Of a DNA stretch of 38,387 bases, positions 24,425 to 31,934 are shown piece after piece. Each line of letters begins with the position of its first letter. Positions within the stretch are counted from its first letter, which is position 1. The DNA is from Prochlorothrix hollandica PCC 9006 = CALU 1027 (GTDB taxonomy: Bacteria > Cyanobacteriota > Cyanobacteriia > Prochlorotrichales > Prochlorotrichaceae): assembly GCF_000332315.1 (NCBI RefSeq), contig NZ_KB235942.1, positions 120,299 through 158,685 on the forward strand, given 5' to 3'. A model generated the notes under the pieces. It saw only the letters and a list, made by a program, of their open reading frames with translations. It was not told where the DNA came from and did no database searches. Position numbers and translations under genes: made by a program.

Positions 24425-25483
24425 CTACTCAATTTTTTGTACAAGGTCTCGTATATTCGGTACTTGTTTGTCTAGTTGAGATTGATTAACAGAAATGCTT
24501 TTACCAGCTACAGTTTTTTGACCAGCAGTTAAAGATGCTATTGGAATGCCCAATGCACCCGAAACAACTGAGGCAGTATTGGCATCATTGACTTCGTATT
24601 GAAACATATCTCTAAAAGCTCTTTGACTAACTGGTGTCGAGGCACTATAAGGGTGAATACAGAAAAACTGAGGAGTTGTTCTCCAAACATCCCATATTTC
24701 TTGACCGATTTCACTGACTACAGTTCTGAAAGCAGACGCAGACGAACTATTCATCTGTGTGAGTCTATTACCCACATACATATATATCGCGGGTTGAGCC
24801 ATACGATACCGTGCTGTCTCTAAGAAGAATTCGGATTGAGTGTCCCCAGTATGTCTTTGGATACCGTAAACCAGTGCTAACACTGTCTTAACTGCTCTTT
24901 TTGAAGAACCATCAGCAGAAAAAGGAATTATCAACCGTTCAGAAGCCGTTAGTGCTAACTCCGTATAAATGGAGAAACTTGGATTACAATCAATAAAAAC
25001 ACAGTTGTCTTCATTGTTCCAAGAGTTTTGAATATCTACGATCAGATCTCTTATCCACAGATGGACAATACGCCAAGCATCTTGTGGACCTGGACTTGTA
25101 GCATTAGACACTCTTGAAGATTGTATTTCAAGTTGTTCATCTCCAACCACCAGATACACATTGGTTGGTACTGCGTTGTTGTAATGCGAAACCTGTGTAA
25201 TATACCCAGCGCCTGAATTTGGAGATACATATGGACTCAGAATTCGATCTTCAATATATCCAGAAACTGTGCATCTTGGTGGCTGTGTATGGATTTGAGT
25301 AAGTTTTTCCTCTCCCTGATCCATACCGCCTAAAAGCATAGACGATGAGTTGGCTTGTGGGCATAGGTCAACCACTAAAACTTTCTTGTGCGGATTCTGA
25401 CGTGCATATTCTGAAGCTAGTTGAAAAGTTAGGTAGCTTTTCCCAACACCACCTTTGTTGTTCCATATCGCGTAGATTGCCAT
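24425..25483 (-). CDS. ParA-like P-loop ATPase, AT-rich
   Basis: A 352-residue ATPase of the ParA/MinD group. The deviant Walker A is KGGVGKSY, with signature lysine K10 and P-loop lysine K15. It is followed by VLVVDLCPQANSS at 35-47, where D-x-D-P-Q of ParA is D-L-C-P-Q. The Walker B-like strand is CVFIDCNPSF (about 165), and LIIPFSADGSSKRAVKTVL follows. The C-terminal third resembles partition ATPases on plasmids but carries no DNA-binding helix at the N-terminus and has no ParB neighbour. The gene is visibly more AT-rich than everything around it and lacks HIP1 sites, which suggests transfer. A family A repeat starts 22 bp upstream of its ATG and may contain or block its promoter. The role is unknown: plasmid remnant, mobile element or defence component. 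Confidence 0.85.
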   Translation of the reverse strand: MAIYAIWNNKGGVGKSYLTFQLASEYARQNPHKKVLVVDLCPQANSSSMLLGGMDQGEEKLTQIHTQPPRCTVSGYIEDRILSPYVSPNSGAGYITQVSHYNNAVPTNVYLVVGDEQLEIQSSRVSNATSPGPQDAWRIVHLWIRDLIVDIQNSWNNEDNCVFIDCNPSFSIYTELALTASERLIIPFSADGSSKRAVKTVLALVYGIQRHTGDTQSEFFLETARYRMAQPAIYMYVGNRLTQMNSSSASAFRTVVSEIGQEIWDVWRTTPQFFCIHPYSASTPVSQRAFRDMFQYEVNDANTASVVSGALGIPIASLTAGQKTVAGKSISVNQSQLDKQVPNIRDLVQKIE

Positions 25484-25505
25484 TTATCCGAAAATCCTAT
25501 TGAGC

Positions 25506-25608
25506 TACAGCAGTCCGAAATGGGTCATGTGGTGTGTGCCCGGAGGGCACACACCACCCAAAGGGTTTCAGCAATCGAAATTCCTACAACTGATTTAGGA
25601 TTGCTGTA
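25506..25608 (+). repeat. Family A hairpin repeat, copy 4
   Basis: The hairpin is perfect here: arms GTGGTGTGTGCCC and GGGCACACACCAC around a GGA loop. Ends are TACAGCAGTCCGAAATGGGT and AACTGATTTAGGATTGCTGT. It lies 22 bp upstream of the ParA-like gene. Confidence 0.9.
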
Positions 25609-25783
25609 AGTAGGTCAGGATAATTAATCCGAGGTAGAGATGAGGACAGAGTAAGGGTTTCAGCCACTTCTAATCCTGTTTATTTTACCGAGCCTACTTA
25701 GTTACTTACTTACTTCAGACAAGTCTAGACGAGTTAAGTCTATTACTGTTACTACAGTTTTTTTAAACTTTTACAACGATTAC

Positions 25784-25886
25784 TACAGCAACCCTAAATC
25801 AGTTGTAGGGATCTCGATCTCTGAAACCCCTTGGGTGGTGCGCGCCCGGAGGGCGCGCACCACACGACCCATTTAGGACTGCTGTA
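25784..25886 (-). repeat. Family A hairpin repeat, copy 5
   Basis: The hairpin is perfect: arms GTGGTGCGCGCCC and GGGCGCGCACCAC around GGA. It differs from copy 4 at two stem positions, with both partners changed. Orientation is opposite to copy 4. Confidence 0.9.
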
Positions 25887-26150
25887 GCTATACAAATAAA
25901 ATCATGGTAAGCAGCCAATGCTCTCCTTGAGATGCCCTAACGGGCACCTTGAATCAGTCCCAGTGTTGCCCAGGTGCCAACCTGAGAATCAGGGTTGTAG
26001 CGGGCAGCGGCGCAGCCTCCCCCCATGAATCGAGGGACTTAAGGGTAGCTGACGGACACAAGTCCCTGAAACAACGCAAACTCGTCACGAAATTCCAAGG
26101 ATGTCAGGAGATCTGTCAGTCCACCAGGGCTAAGGGTCTATCACGGGACA

Positions 26151-26207
26151 GTGGGGCTACAGACGGTGGGGCTACAGACGGTGGGGCTACAGACGGTGGG
26201 GCTACAT
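26151..26207. repeat. 15-bp tandem array at the cobH stop codon
   Basis: Three full GTGGGGCTACAGACG units (26151, 26166, 26181) and a partial fourth (26196-26207) that contains the cobH stop (CTA, 26202-26204). Confidence 0.9.
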
Positions 26208-26861
26208 AATGACATTGGTTTCCTGGCCATAGGCTTGCCATGCCAACTCCGCCAACCCCGACATAATGGCCGCTGCCACTACTGCACTGCCTTTGCGGCC
26301 CTGGGTGCCAATGTGGGGCACCATGGAATCCCGTAGCCGTTCCTTGGCCACATCCACATCCACAAACCCCGCTGGGGTACCCACCACCAGGGCCGGACGA
26401 ATAATATCCGCTTCAATGAGATCCGACAGGGTGGTTAGGGCCGTTTGGGATTGGCCCACCACAAAAATACCTTCGGGATAGCGCCGCGCTAAGGTTTCCA
26501 TCCCCCACGCCGCTTTGGTGCGTTCCTTCTGGGGACGGGTCAGGGCTTCGGTGCTGCAATAGACCGGATTGGCAAAGGTGCCTTGAATAATGGGCATGAT
26601 GGCCACCTGCACCATGGGGACATCCACAATGATGGTGCTGCGAGCCGCCAGGGCCGCTGCCCCAGACTGCAACGCCTGCTCCGAAAATGTTATGAGGGAT
26701 TTATACTCAAAATCTGCTGTGGCGTAGATCACACGCCGTACCAATTCATATTCCGAGGGGGAAAAGACACAAGGCCCGATCTCTTGATCAATGATGGCCA
26801 GACTCTGGGCATCTGTAATATGCCATTCCATAGAGATAACCTGGGGCAGTGTAGAGGTCAT
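26202..26861 (-). CDS. cobH: Precorrin-8X methylmutase
   Basis: Moves the C-11 methyl group to C-12 in corrin ring synthesis (precorrin-8X to hydrogenobyrinate; CobH/CbiC), cytosolic, cobalamin pathway. 219 residues. Family blocks are present: ALAARSTIIVDVPMVQVAI, the basic RPQKERTKAAWGMETL (RTR-like motif of the active site), GIFVVGQSQTALTTLSDLIE, RPALVVGTPAGFVDVDVAKERL and GRKGSAVVAAAIMSGLAELAW. The catalytic His of CobH falls by my alignment at Y46 (VIYATADFEY). The ATG at 26861 is used; M11 (MEWHITDA, 26831) is a likely alternative start. No other cob genes adjoin it and I saw no cobalamin riboswitch. Confidence 0.92.
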   Translation of the reverse strand: MTSTLPQVISMEWHITDAQSLAIIDQEIGPCVFSPSEYELVRRVIYATADFEYKSLITFSEQALQSGAAALAARSTIIVDVPMVQVAIMPIIQGTFANPVYCSTEALTRPQKERTKAAWGMETLARRYPEGIFVVGQSQTALTTLSDLIEADIIRPALVVGTPAGFVDVDVAKERLRDSMVPHIGTQGRKGSAVVAAAIMSGLAELAWQAYGQETNVIM

Positions 26862-27542
26862 ACTCCAGCTTATCAGGTCTCAGCCAGGGGCGATCGGCGA
26901 TCGTGGCCCGGTCTCAGCCCAGGTTACGCCATCGACCCGGAAATACTGCTCAACCATCCCCCAGAGCAACCCAGGAATCCCCAATCCAGCCACAGCCCCC
27001 AGGCTGGTTGACCGACAGATCTCCTGAAACCCTTGAGATCTCGTTACCAGTTTGCGTCGCATCAAGGACTTGGGTCAGTCAGTCAGGACCCCAGGAAGAC
27101 GCTGGGGCGATCAACTTAAGCCGGGACAGTGTTCCCGTTAATCTTGTCCCGCTTGGGGCGGTAAGCCGACTCTGAGAGACAGGGGAGCATAATGGAGAGG
27201 CATAATAATCTGATGTGCGACCTTCCCGAAGACCCTCACCCTAAATCCCTCTCCCAGAGCGGGAGAGGGACTTTGAAGAATTCTTGCTCCCTTTCTCCCC
27301 TGGTGGGAGAAGGGGCTGGGGGATGAGGGTTTCCCGTAAGTTGCCGATCGCGTTAATAAGGGGGAATCATGGAGGGGCAAGGTACCGCCCCTTGCGGGGA
27401 ACCCTGAAAGCATTGTCTCCTTTGCTCCCATCCCCCTTGGGGCACCTCGACGGTCCCCTTCTTGGGGCACCTTGACGGTCCCCTTCTTGGGGCACCTTGA
27501 CGGTCCCCTTGTTGTTGTTGTCATAAGTTGTCATAGATTGCC
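26862..27542. other. Intergenic, repeats
   Basis: No gene. It holds a block at 27228-27330 related to the 38-bp repeat of 18045 (CCCTCACCCTAAATCCCTCT), with a GGAGAAGGGGCTGGGGGATG partner, and a 28-bp triplicate at 27434-27511 just before the TgpA-like gene. Confidence 0.6.
27434..27511. repeat. 28-bp tandem triplicate
   Basis: Units CTTGGGGCACCTTGACGGTC plus CCCTTCTT (first with CACCTCGA) repeat three times. The GGGCACCTCGA core recalls the family C end. Confidence 0.85.
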
Positions 27543-29972
27543 ATGGTTGCCACCCCGCCGCCCCCATTTCTCACAGATCCCTCTGCCCCGGCTTCCCCCC
27601 CGGCGGTGCGCCGATCGCGGCCCCCCGTGGAAAACTCCATTTTGTTTCGGATCTTGGTGCAACTGCTGGTGATCGTGGGGATTACGGCCACAGCGGTGGC
27701 GGCGGTGGATGTGGCGGAACCCATCACCAGTATCTACGGAGCCATTCCCCTCAGCATTGCCGGATCGATCTGGAGCTATCGCCAGCGGCGCAAACGCAAC
27801 ATTGGCTTTAAGTTCCTCATTGCCCTGGGGATGCTCTGGGCCTTAGCCACCTTTTTCATAGCCCTGGCTAACCGCTCCAACGATACCCGCTTGGTGTTGG
27901 CAGAGCTGCTGATTCAACTGCAAGCCCTCCACTGTTTCGACTTACCTCGGCGCAAGGATTTGGGCTATTCCATCGTCATTGGTTTGATTTTGATGGGGGT
28001 GGCGGCGAACCTGAGCCAAACCCTGCGCCTTGCCCCCTTTATCCTGGTGTTTCTAGCCATTGCCTTGCCGGTGATGGTGTTGGACTATCGATCGCGCCTG
28101 GGCTTGGGGGAACCCGCCCCCCGATCGCCAGGGAACCCCGGCGCAACCGTCAGCCCCTGGCAATGGCCCGCTGAACTGCACCCCCGGCGATTGGGGATTT
28201 TGCTGCTGGTGTCCGGTAGTTTGGGGTTGTTGATTTTTGCGGCCCTGCCCCGGCTCCCCGGCTACCAACTGCGCAACTATCCCGTCAGCACGCCCCTCAC
28301 GGATTTACCAGAATTTAGCAACAACCAACTGATCCGCAACCCCGCCTATCGCGACTCCGGGGAAGACCCCACGGACAGCGACGGGGATGGGGTGCCCGAT
28401 GATCCCAGCGCCGTTAGAGGGGGAGCCGGTAGCCCCACCACCGGGCCGGGAGAATTGGATCAAAAGTATTACTACGGCTTCAACACCACCATTAACCAGA
28501 ATCTGCGCAGCAGCCTTAGCCAACCCATGGAGCCAGAGGTGGTGATGCGGGTGCGGTCCCAGGGGGAGGGGTTTTGGCGGGTGATGGCCTTTGATCACTA
28601 CACGGGCCAGGGGTGGGACATCTCCCGCAATGACAAGACCCAAACCTTGGTGCGATCGCCCTATTCCTACCGCTTCTTTATCCCCCGCCCCGATCCCTTG
28701 CCTAAGTCCCGCGAAGTGGTGCAAACCTACACCATTGTCGGGGATCTGCCCAATCTGGTGCCCAGCCTCAGCCAGGTGCGGGAGCTGTATTTCCCCACCA
28801 CGGAAATCGCCGTGGACTCGGAAGGGGGCATCCGGGCACCCATGGAGCTGACGGACGGCACCACCTACACCGCCATTTCCGATGTGCCCTTCCGCGATCG
28901 CACTGCCCTGGGTCAAACCGGCAGCGAGTACCCCCCCTTAATCCGGGACTATTACCTGGCCCTGCCCCCGGATCCCATCCTCCAACTCAAGATTCGCCAA
29001 ACCGCTGAGGAACTCCTGGCCACCTCCCCCAAGCCCCTCACGTCCCCCTACGAAAAAACCCTGTACCTGGCCCAACAAATTAAGCAGCGCTACCGGGTAC
29101 AACCCGACTTGCGCTTTCTTGGCGAGGGAGAAGATTTGGTGGAAGCCTTTTTATTTAAGGATGGGGGGGGCTATCCAGACCACTTCTCCACGGTGCTGAC
29201 CATCATGGTGCGATCCCTGGGGATTCCCGCCCGCCTGGTGGCCGGCTTCGCGCCGGGGGAATTTAACCCTTTCACGGGGCTGTATTTGGTGCGCAACACC
29301 GATGCCTATGTGATGACGGAGGTCTATTTCCCCAACTTTGGCTGGTTTGCCTTCGATCCCATCCCCGGCCACCCCCTGATTCCCCCGTCCCTGGAAGAAA
29401 GTTTTGCCTTTAGCACCTTGAAAAAACTGTGGCTGTGGGTGGCGGGGTGGCTGCCGTCCCCGGTGCGGGGGGTGTTCAGCACTGTTTTCCTGTGGCTGAC
29501 AACCCTGGTGACCAATGCCCTGGTGGGGCTGGTGCGGCTGTTTTCCCAAGGTATTGTGGGGGCGATTTTGGGGACGATCGCCGTCACGGCCCTGGGGTTT
29601 GTGGGGTGGTTGGGCTGGAGCAGTTGGAGCCGCTGGCGAGAGCAACGGCGGCTGGCCCGGTTGGAACCGGTGGATCGCTACTATCACCAACTGTTGCGCT
29701 GCCTGGACCAACAGGATTTAGGGAAAAAAGCCACGGAAACCCCCCTGGAATATCAACAGCGCTTGGCTAGCACCCAGACCTGTCCCCCCGCTGTGGAGGG
29801 GGCGATCGCCGCTATTTTGACGGCCTATGGCAACTGGCGCTATGGGCGGTTAGTGACAGAGGGGGGGGTGCTCGATCGCCACTGGCACGACATTCAACAG
29901 CACTACCAGCGCTCCCTCCCCCAAACCCTCCAGAACGCCCGCCAGCGCTCCCGCCGCCGCCCCGGTCTCTGA
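27543..29972 (+). CDS. TgpA/DUF3488-type transglutaminase-like membrane protein lacking catalytic Cys and His
   Basis: An 809-residue protein. After a cytosolic leader come about five or six N-terminal helices (about 35-250), then a large extracytoplasmic part with GFWRVMAFDHYTGQGWDISR. The transglutaminase-like domain (about 490-620) follows, then a C-terminal helix pair (about 635-705) and a cytosolic DUF4129-like tail (EFYQQRLA-type EYQQRL). In active members the core reads G-Y-C-E-H-F-A, H-A-W and D-P-T-P. Here it reads GYPDHFS (Pro545), DAYVMTEVYF (Tyr589) and FDPIP (Asp605). Cys and His are both replaced while the scaffold LGIPARLVAGFAPGEFNPF is kept. A role in binding rather than catalysis is inferred. 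I recall the same GYPDHFS motif in cyanobacterial relatives, so this looks like a lineage trait, not decay. Confidence 0.87.
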   Translation: MVATPPPPFLTDPSAPASPPAVRRSRPPVENSILFRILVQLLVIVGITATAVAAVDVAEPITSIYGAIPLSIAGSIWSYRQRRKRNIGFKFLIALGMLWALATFFIALANRSNDTRLVLAELLIQLQALHCFDLPRRKDLGYSIVIGLILMGVAANLSQTLRLAPFILVFLAIALPVMVLDYRSRLGLGEPAPRSPGNPGATVSPWQWPAELHPRRLGILLLVSGSLGLLIFAALPRLPGYQLRNYPVSTPLTDLPEFSNNQLIRNPAYRDSGEDPTDSDGDGVPDDPSAVRGGAGSPTTGPGELDQKYYYGFNTTINQNLRSSLSQPMEPEVVMRVRSQGEGFWRVMAFDHYTGQGWDISRNDKTQTLVRSPYSYRFFIPRPDPLPKSREVVQTYTIVGDLPNLVPSLSQVRELYFPTTEIAVDSEGGIRAPMELTDGTTYTAISDVPFRDRTALGQTGSEYPPLIRDYYLALPPDPILQLKIRQTAEELLATSPKPLTSPYEKTLYLAQQIKQRYRVQPDLRFLGEGEDLVEAFLFKDGGGYPDHFSTVLTIMVRSLGIPARLVAGFAPGEFNPFTGLYLVRNTDAYVMTEVYFPNFGWFAFDPIPGHPLIPPSLEESFAFSTLKKLWLWVAGWLPSPVRGVFSTVFLWLTTLVTNALVGLVRLFSQGIVGAILGTIAVTALGFVGWLGWSSWSRWREQRRLARLEPVDRYYHQLLRCLDQQDLGKKATETPLEYQQRLASTQTCPPAVEGAIAAILTAYGNWRYGRLVTEGGVLDRHWHDIQQHYQRSLPQTLQNARQRSRRRPGL

Positions 29973-30000
29973 TCCCTGGGTTAGGTGCTACCGGGAGGGG

Positions 30001-30040
30001 TTCTGGGGGTGGGTCAACCTCTGCCACCCCCAGAATTGTT
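30001..30040 (+). terminator. Probable intrinsic terminator of the TgpA-like gene
   Basis: A perfect 12-bp stem, TTCTGGGGGTGG and CCACCCCCAGAA, with an 11-base loop, followed by TTGTT. It lies 28 bp after the stop of the TgpA-like gene. The following T run is short, so strength is uncertain. Confidence 0.6.
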
Positions 30041-30124
30041 AATGTTCTGCGGTGAGTCGGTTAAATCCACCCCTAGCCTCTCCCAGGAGGGGAACAAGAG
30101 CGAATCTAATTTGGTGATCAACCC

Positions 30125-31441
30125 ATGGTGACTGACCTGCGATCGATCTGGCTCCGTGCCCACAGCCTGTTGGTGTATAGCGATATTTTCGAGGATGCCG
30201 TGGGTCAGGGCTGGCTGGCGGTGGTGCGATCGCTATTGACCCCCGAACCCGATCCCGTGACCTGCCTCCAGCACTACGGCCAGTGGTTTCGGGCCTTGGC
30301 CCACCAGAACCGAACCTGGGAAGAGTGGCTGATTACGGCCATTTTAGAGTCCGATAATCCCTGGACGCGATCGGCCCAACACCAGCCCCCCGACCAGTTA
30401 CCCCCGGCCCTGGTGCAAGCCGCTGCCCAGGATCTCGCCCTGCTGCAAACCATTGCCCCCTGGAACCCTGCCCGCCTCTGTTCTGGGGTGCAGGCCATGG
30501 TGCCGGGATCCCAGCCCCCCCTGCCCTGGGATCGGGATCCCCAACCCCTACCCCCCGCCGGGGAACGGTTGCGCCCCTCGGACAACTGGTCGGCCCACCT
30601 AGGGGATCTAGCGGATCACTACCGCCGCCAGGGGGTGGGGCAATGGGGGCGCTTTTGGGCCTTTCGCTGGGCCGGGAACCCCCAAAATCCGGCCCAATGG
30701 CAGGGGGTGGCCCATCCCGATCCGGTGCAGTTGGAGGATTTGGTGGGCTATGGGGAAGCCAAGGCCCAATTAGTGCAAAATACGGAGTTTCTCTTGGCGG
30801 GTCACCCCGCCCTCAATGTCTTGCTCTATGGGAGCCGGGGCACGGGCAAATCCTCCCTCGTCAAGGCGTTGCTGTCCCAGTATGGATCCCAGGGGTTACG
30901 GCTCCTGGAGGTGCGCCCGGAGGGACTGCGCTATCTGCCCCAGATGGTGGAGCCGCTGCGATCGCTGCCCCAGACGTTCATTGTGTTTGTCGATGATCTG
31001 TCCTTTGAGGAGGATGACGAAGCCTTTAAAGCCCTGAAGGTGGTGCTGGAGGGGAATGTGGTGGCCCGTCCCGCCAATGTGGTGGTCTATGCCACCTCGA
31101 ACCGCCGCCATTTGGTGCGGGAGTCCTTTAGCGATCGCCCTCGGCCCCAGGATGCCGATGAGATTCATAGCTGGGACACGGTGCAGGAAAAGCTGTCCTT
31201 TAGCGATCGCTTTGGCTTGACCTTGACCTTTGAACCGCCAGATCAGGACTCCTATTTGGCCATGGTGCGCCACCGGGCCGAGCGAGCGGGTTTAACCCTA
31301 GCCCCCGCCCTGCTGGAGTTTCGGGCCAAACAATGGGCCACCCGCCACAATGGGCGATCGGGCCGCACGGCCCAGCAGTTGGTGGACTGGCTCCAAGCCG
31401 AGCAAGCCCAGGGGCTAGACCCGGTTCCCCCCATGGCCTAG
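30125..31441 (+). CDS. DUF815 AAA-type ATPase
   Basis: A 438-residue cytosolic ATPase of the DUF815 family. The N-terminal part (about 1-190) is helical and variable (MVTDLRSIWLRAHSLLVYSD). The AAA domain begins near PVQLEDLVGYGEAKAQLVQNTEFLLAG, with Walker A LLYGSRGTGKSSLVKALL (about 233-250), Walker B TFIVFVDDLSFEEDDEAFKALK (about 283-303) and sensor 1 VVVYATSNRRHLVRESF. The sensor 2 region holds FSDRFGLTLTFEPPDQDSYLAMV and RSGRTAQQLVDWL. Length and motifs match the family, which is widespread in bacteria and has no established function. It follows the TgpA-like gene after a probable terminator. Confidence 0.88.
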   Translation: MVTDLRSIWLRAHSLLVYSDIFEDAVGQGWLAVVRSLLTPEPDPVTCLQHYGQWFRALAHQNRTWEEWLITAILESDNPWTRSAQHQPPDQLPPALVQAAAQDLALLQTIAPWNPARLCSGVQAMVPGSQPPLPWDRDPQPLPPAGERLRPSDNWSAHLGDLADHYRRQGVGQWGRFWAFRWAGNPQNPAQWQGVAHPDPVQLEDLVGYGEAKAQLVQNTEFLLAGHPALNVLLYGSRGTGKSSLVKALLSQYGSQGLRLLEVRPEGLRYLPQMVEPLRSLPQTFIVFVDDLSFEEDDEAFKALKVVLEGNVVARPANVVVYATSNRRHLVRESFSDRPRPQDADEIHSWDTVQEKLSFSDRFGLTLTFEPPDQDSYLAMVRHRAERAGLTLAPALLEFRAKQWATRHNGRSGRTAQQLVDWLQAEQAQGLDPVPPMA

Positions 31442-31934
31442 GACAGATCCCCAGCCCCCAGCATTAGGGGCGATCGCGCCTCAGGGGGGTGGGGTTGCTT
31501 GTCATTCCTGGGGGGAGACTATAGATTTAAACTGTCTGGGTCAGGTATCTGGGTTAGATGTCTGGGTTAGGTGTCTAGGTTAGATGTCTGGGTTAGGTGT
31601 TTGGGTTAGGTGTCTGGGTCAAATACCTGGGTTAAATACCTGGGTTAAATACCTGGGTTAAATACCTGGGTCATGCCAAGGTGCCTAGACCCGGAATGAT
31701 CAGGAGATGCCCCCCATGCCAGGGGTAATCCTTCAGGCTTAGGGTTACACCAGTCCAGCGCCCGTTATCGATCCTGGTTTAGCGTTCACTCCGACTCCCT
31801 GGCCAACGCCAACCCCAATCCAGGGTTCAACCCCCGGAACACTCCAAGCATCCAAACGGGGATCCGTTCCTGGGGGGCGCTCCCCCGATCCAGATGGCGA
31901 TCGATCCCCATTACAGCATCACCATAAGGGACAG
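31442..31934. other. Intergenic, 13-bp repeats upstream of tamB
   Basis: No gene. A long 13-bp array occupies about 31532-31674. The remaining 260 bp before tamB contains no feature I can name. Confidence 0.6.
31532..31674. repeat. 13-bp tandem array (GTCTGGGTTAGGT / ACCTGGGTTAAAT)
   Basis: About eleven units. The left half is GTCTGGGTTAGGT-like and the right half is ACCTGGGTTAAAT-like, showing two successive waves of amplification. Confidence 0.9.

Larger units (their letters stand above)
25484..26201. other. AT-rich intergenic segment with paired inverted family A repeats
   Basis: No gene. Family A copies 4 (+) and 5 (-) enclose 175 bp of AT-rich DNA with ACTTAGTTACTTACTTACTT. To the right are a diverged family C relative and a 15-bp array at the cobH end. 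Confidence 0.65.

Noticed and set aside
24425-25483. ParA-like gene as part of a ParAB partition locus
   Set aside because: No ParB-like gene and no iteron or parS-like sites adjoin it, so a working partition locus is not supported.
25949-26209. Possible small gene downstream of cobH on the plus strand
   Set aside because: Its end is only the 15-bp array read as GATDG repeats, and the rest crosses a diverged family C element.
26862-27137. Cobalamin riboswitch upstream of cobH
   Set aside because: I looked for a B12-box and the long paired leader on the minus strand and could not find them.
28305-28916. Long minus-strand frame inside the TgpA-like gene
   Set aside because: Gly/His-rich translation typical of an antisense shadow in GC-rich DNA; the plus strand has clear family motifs.
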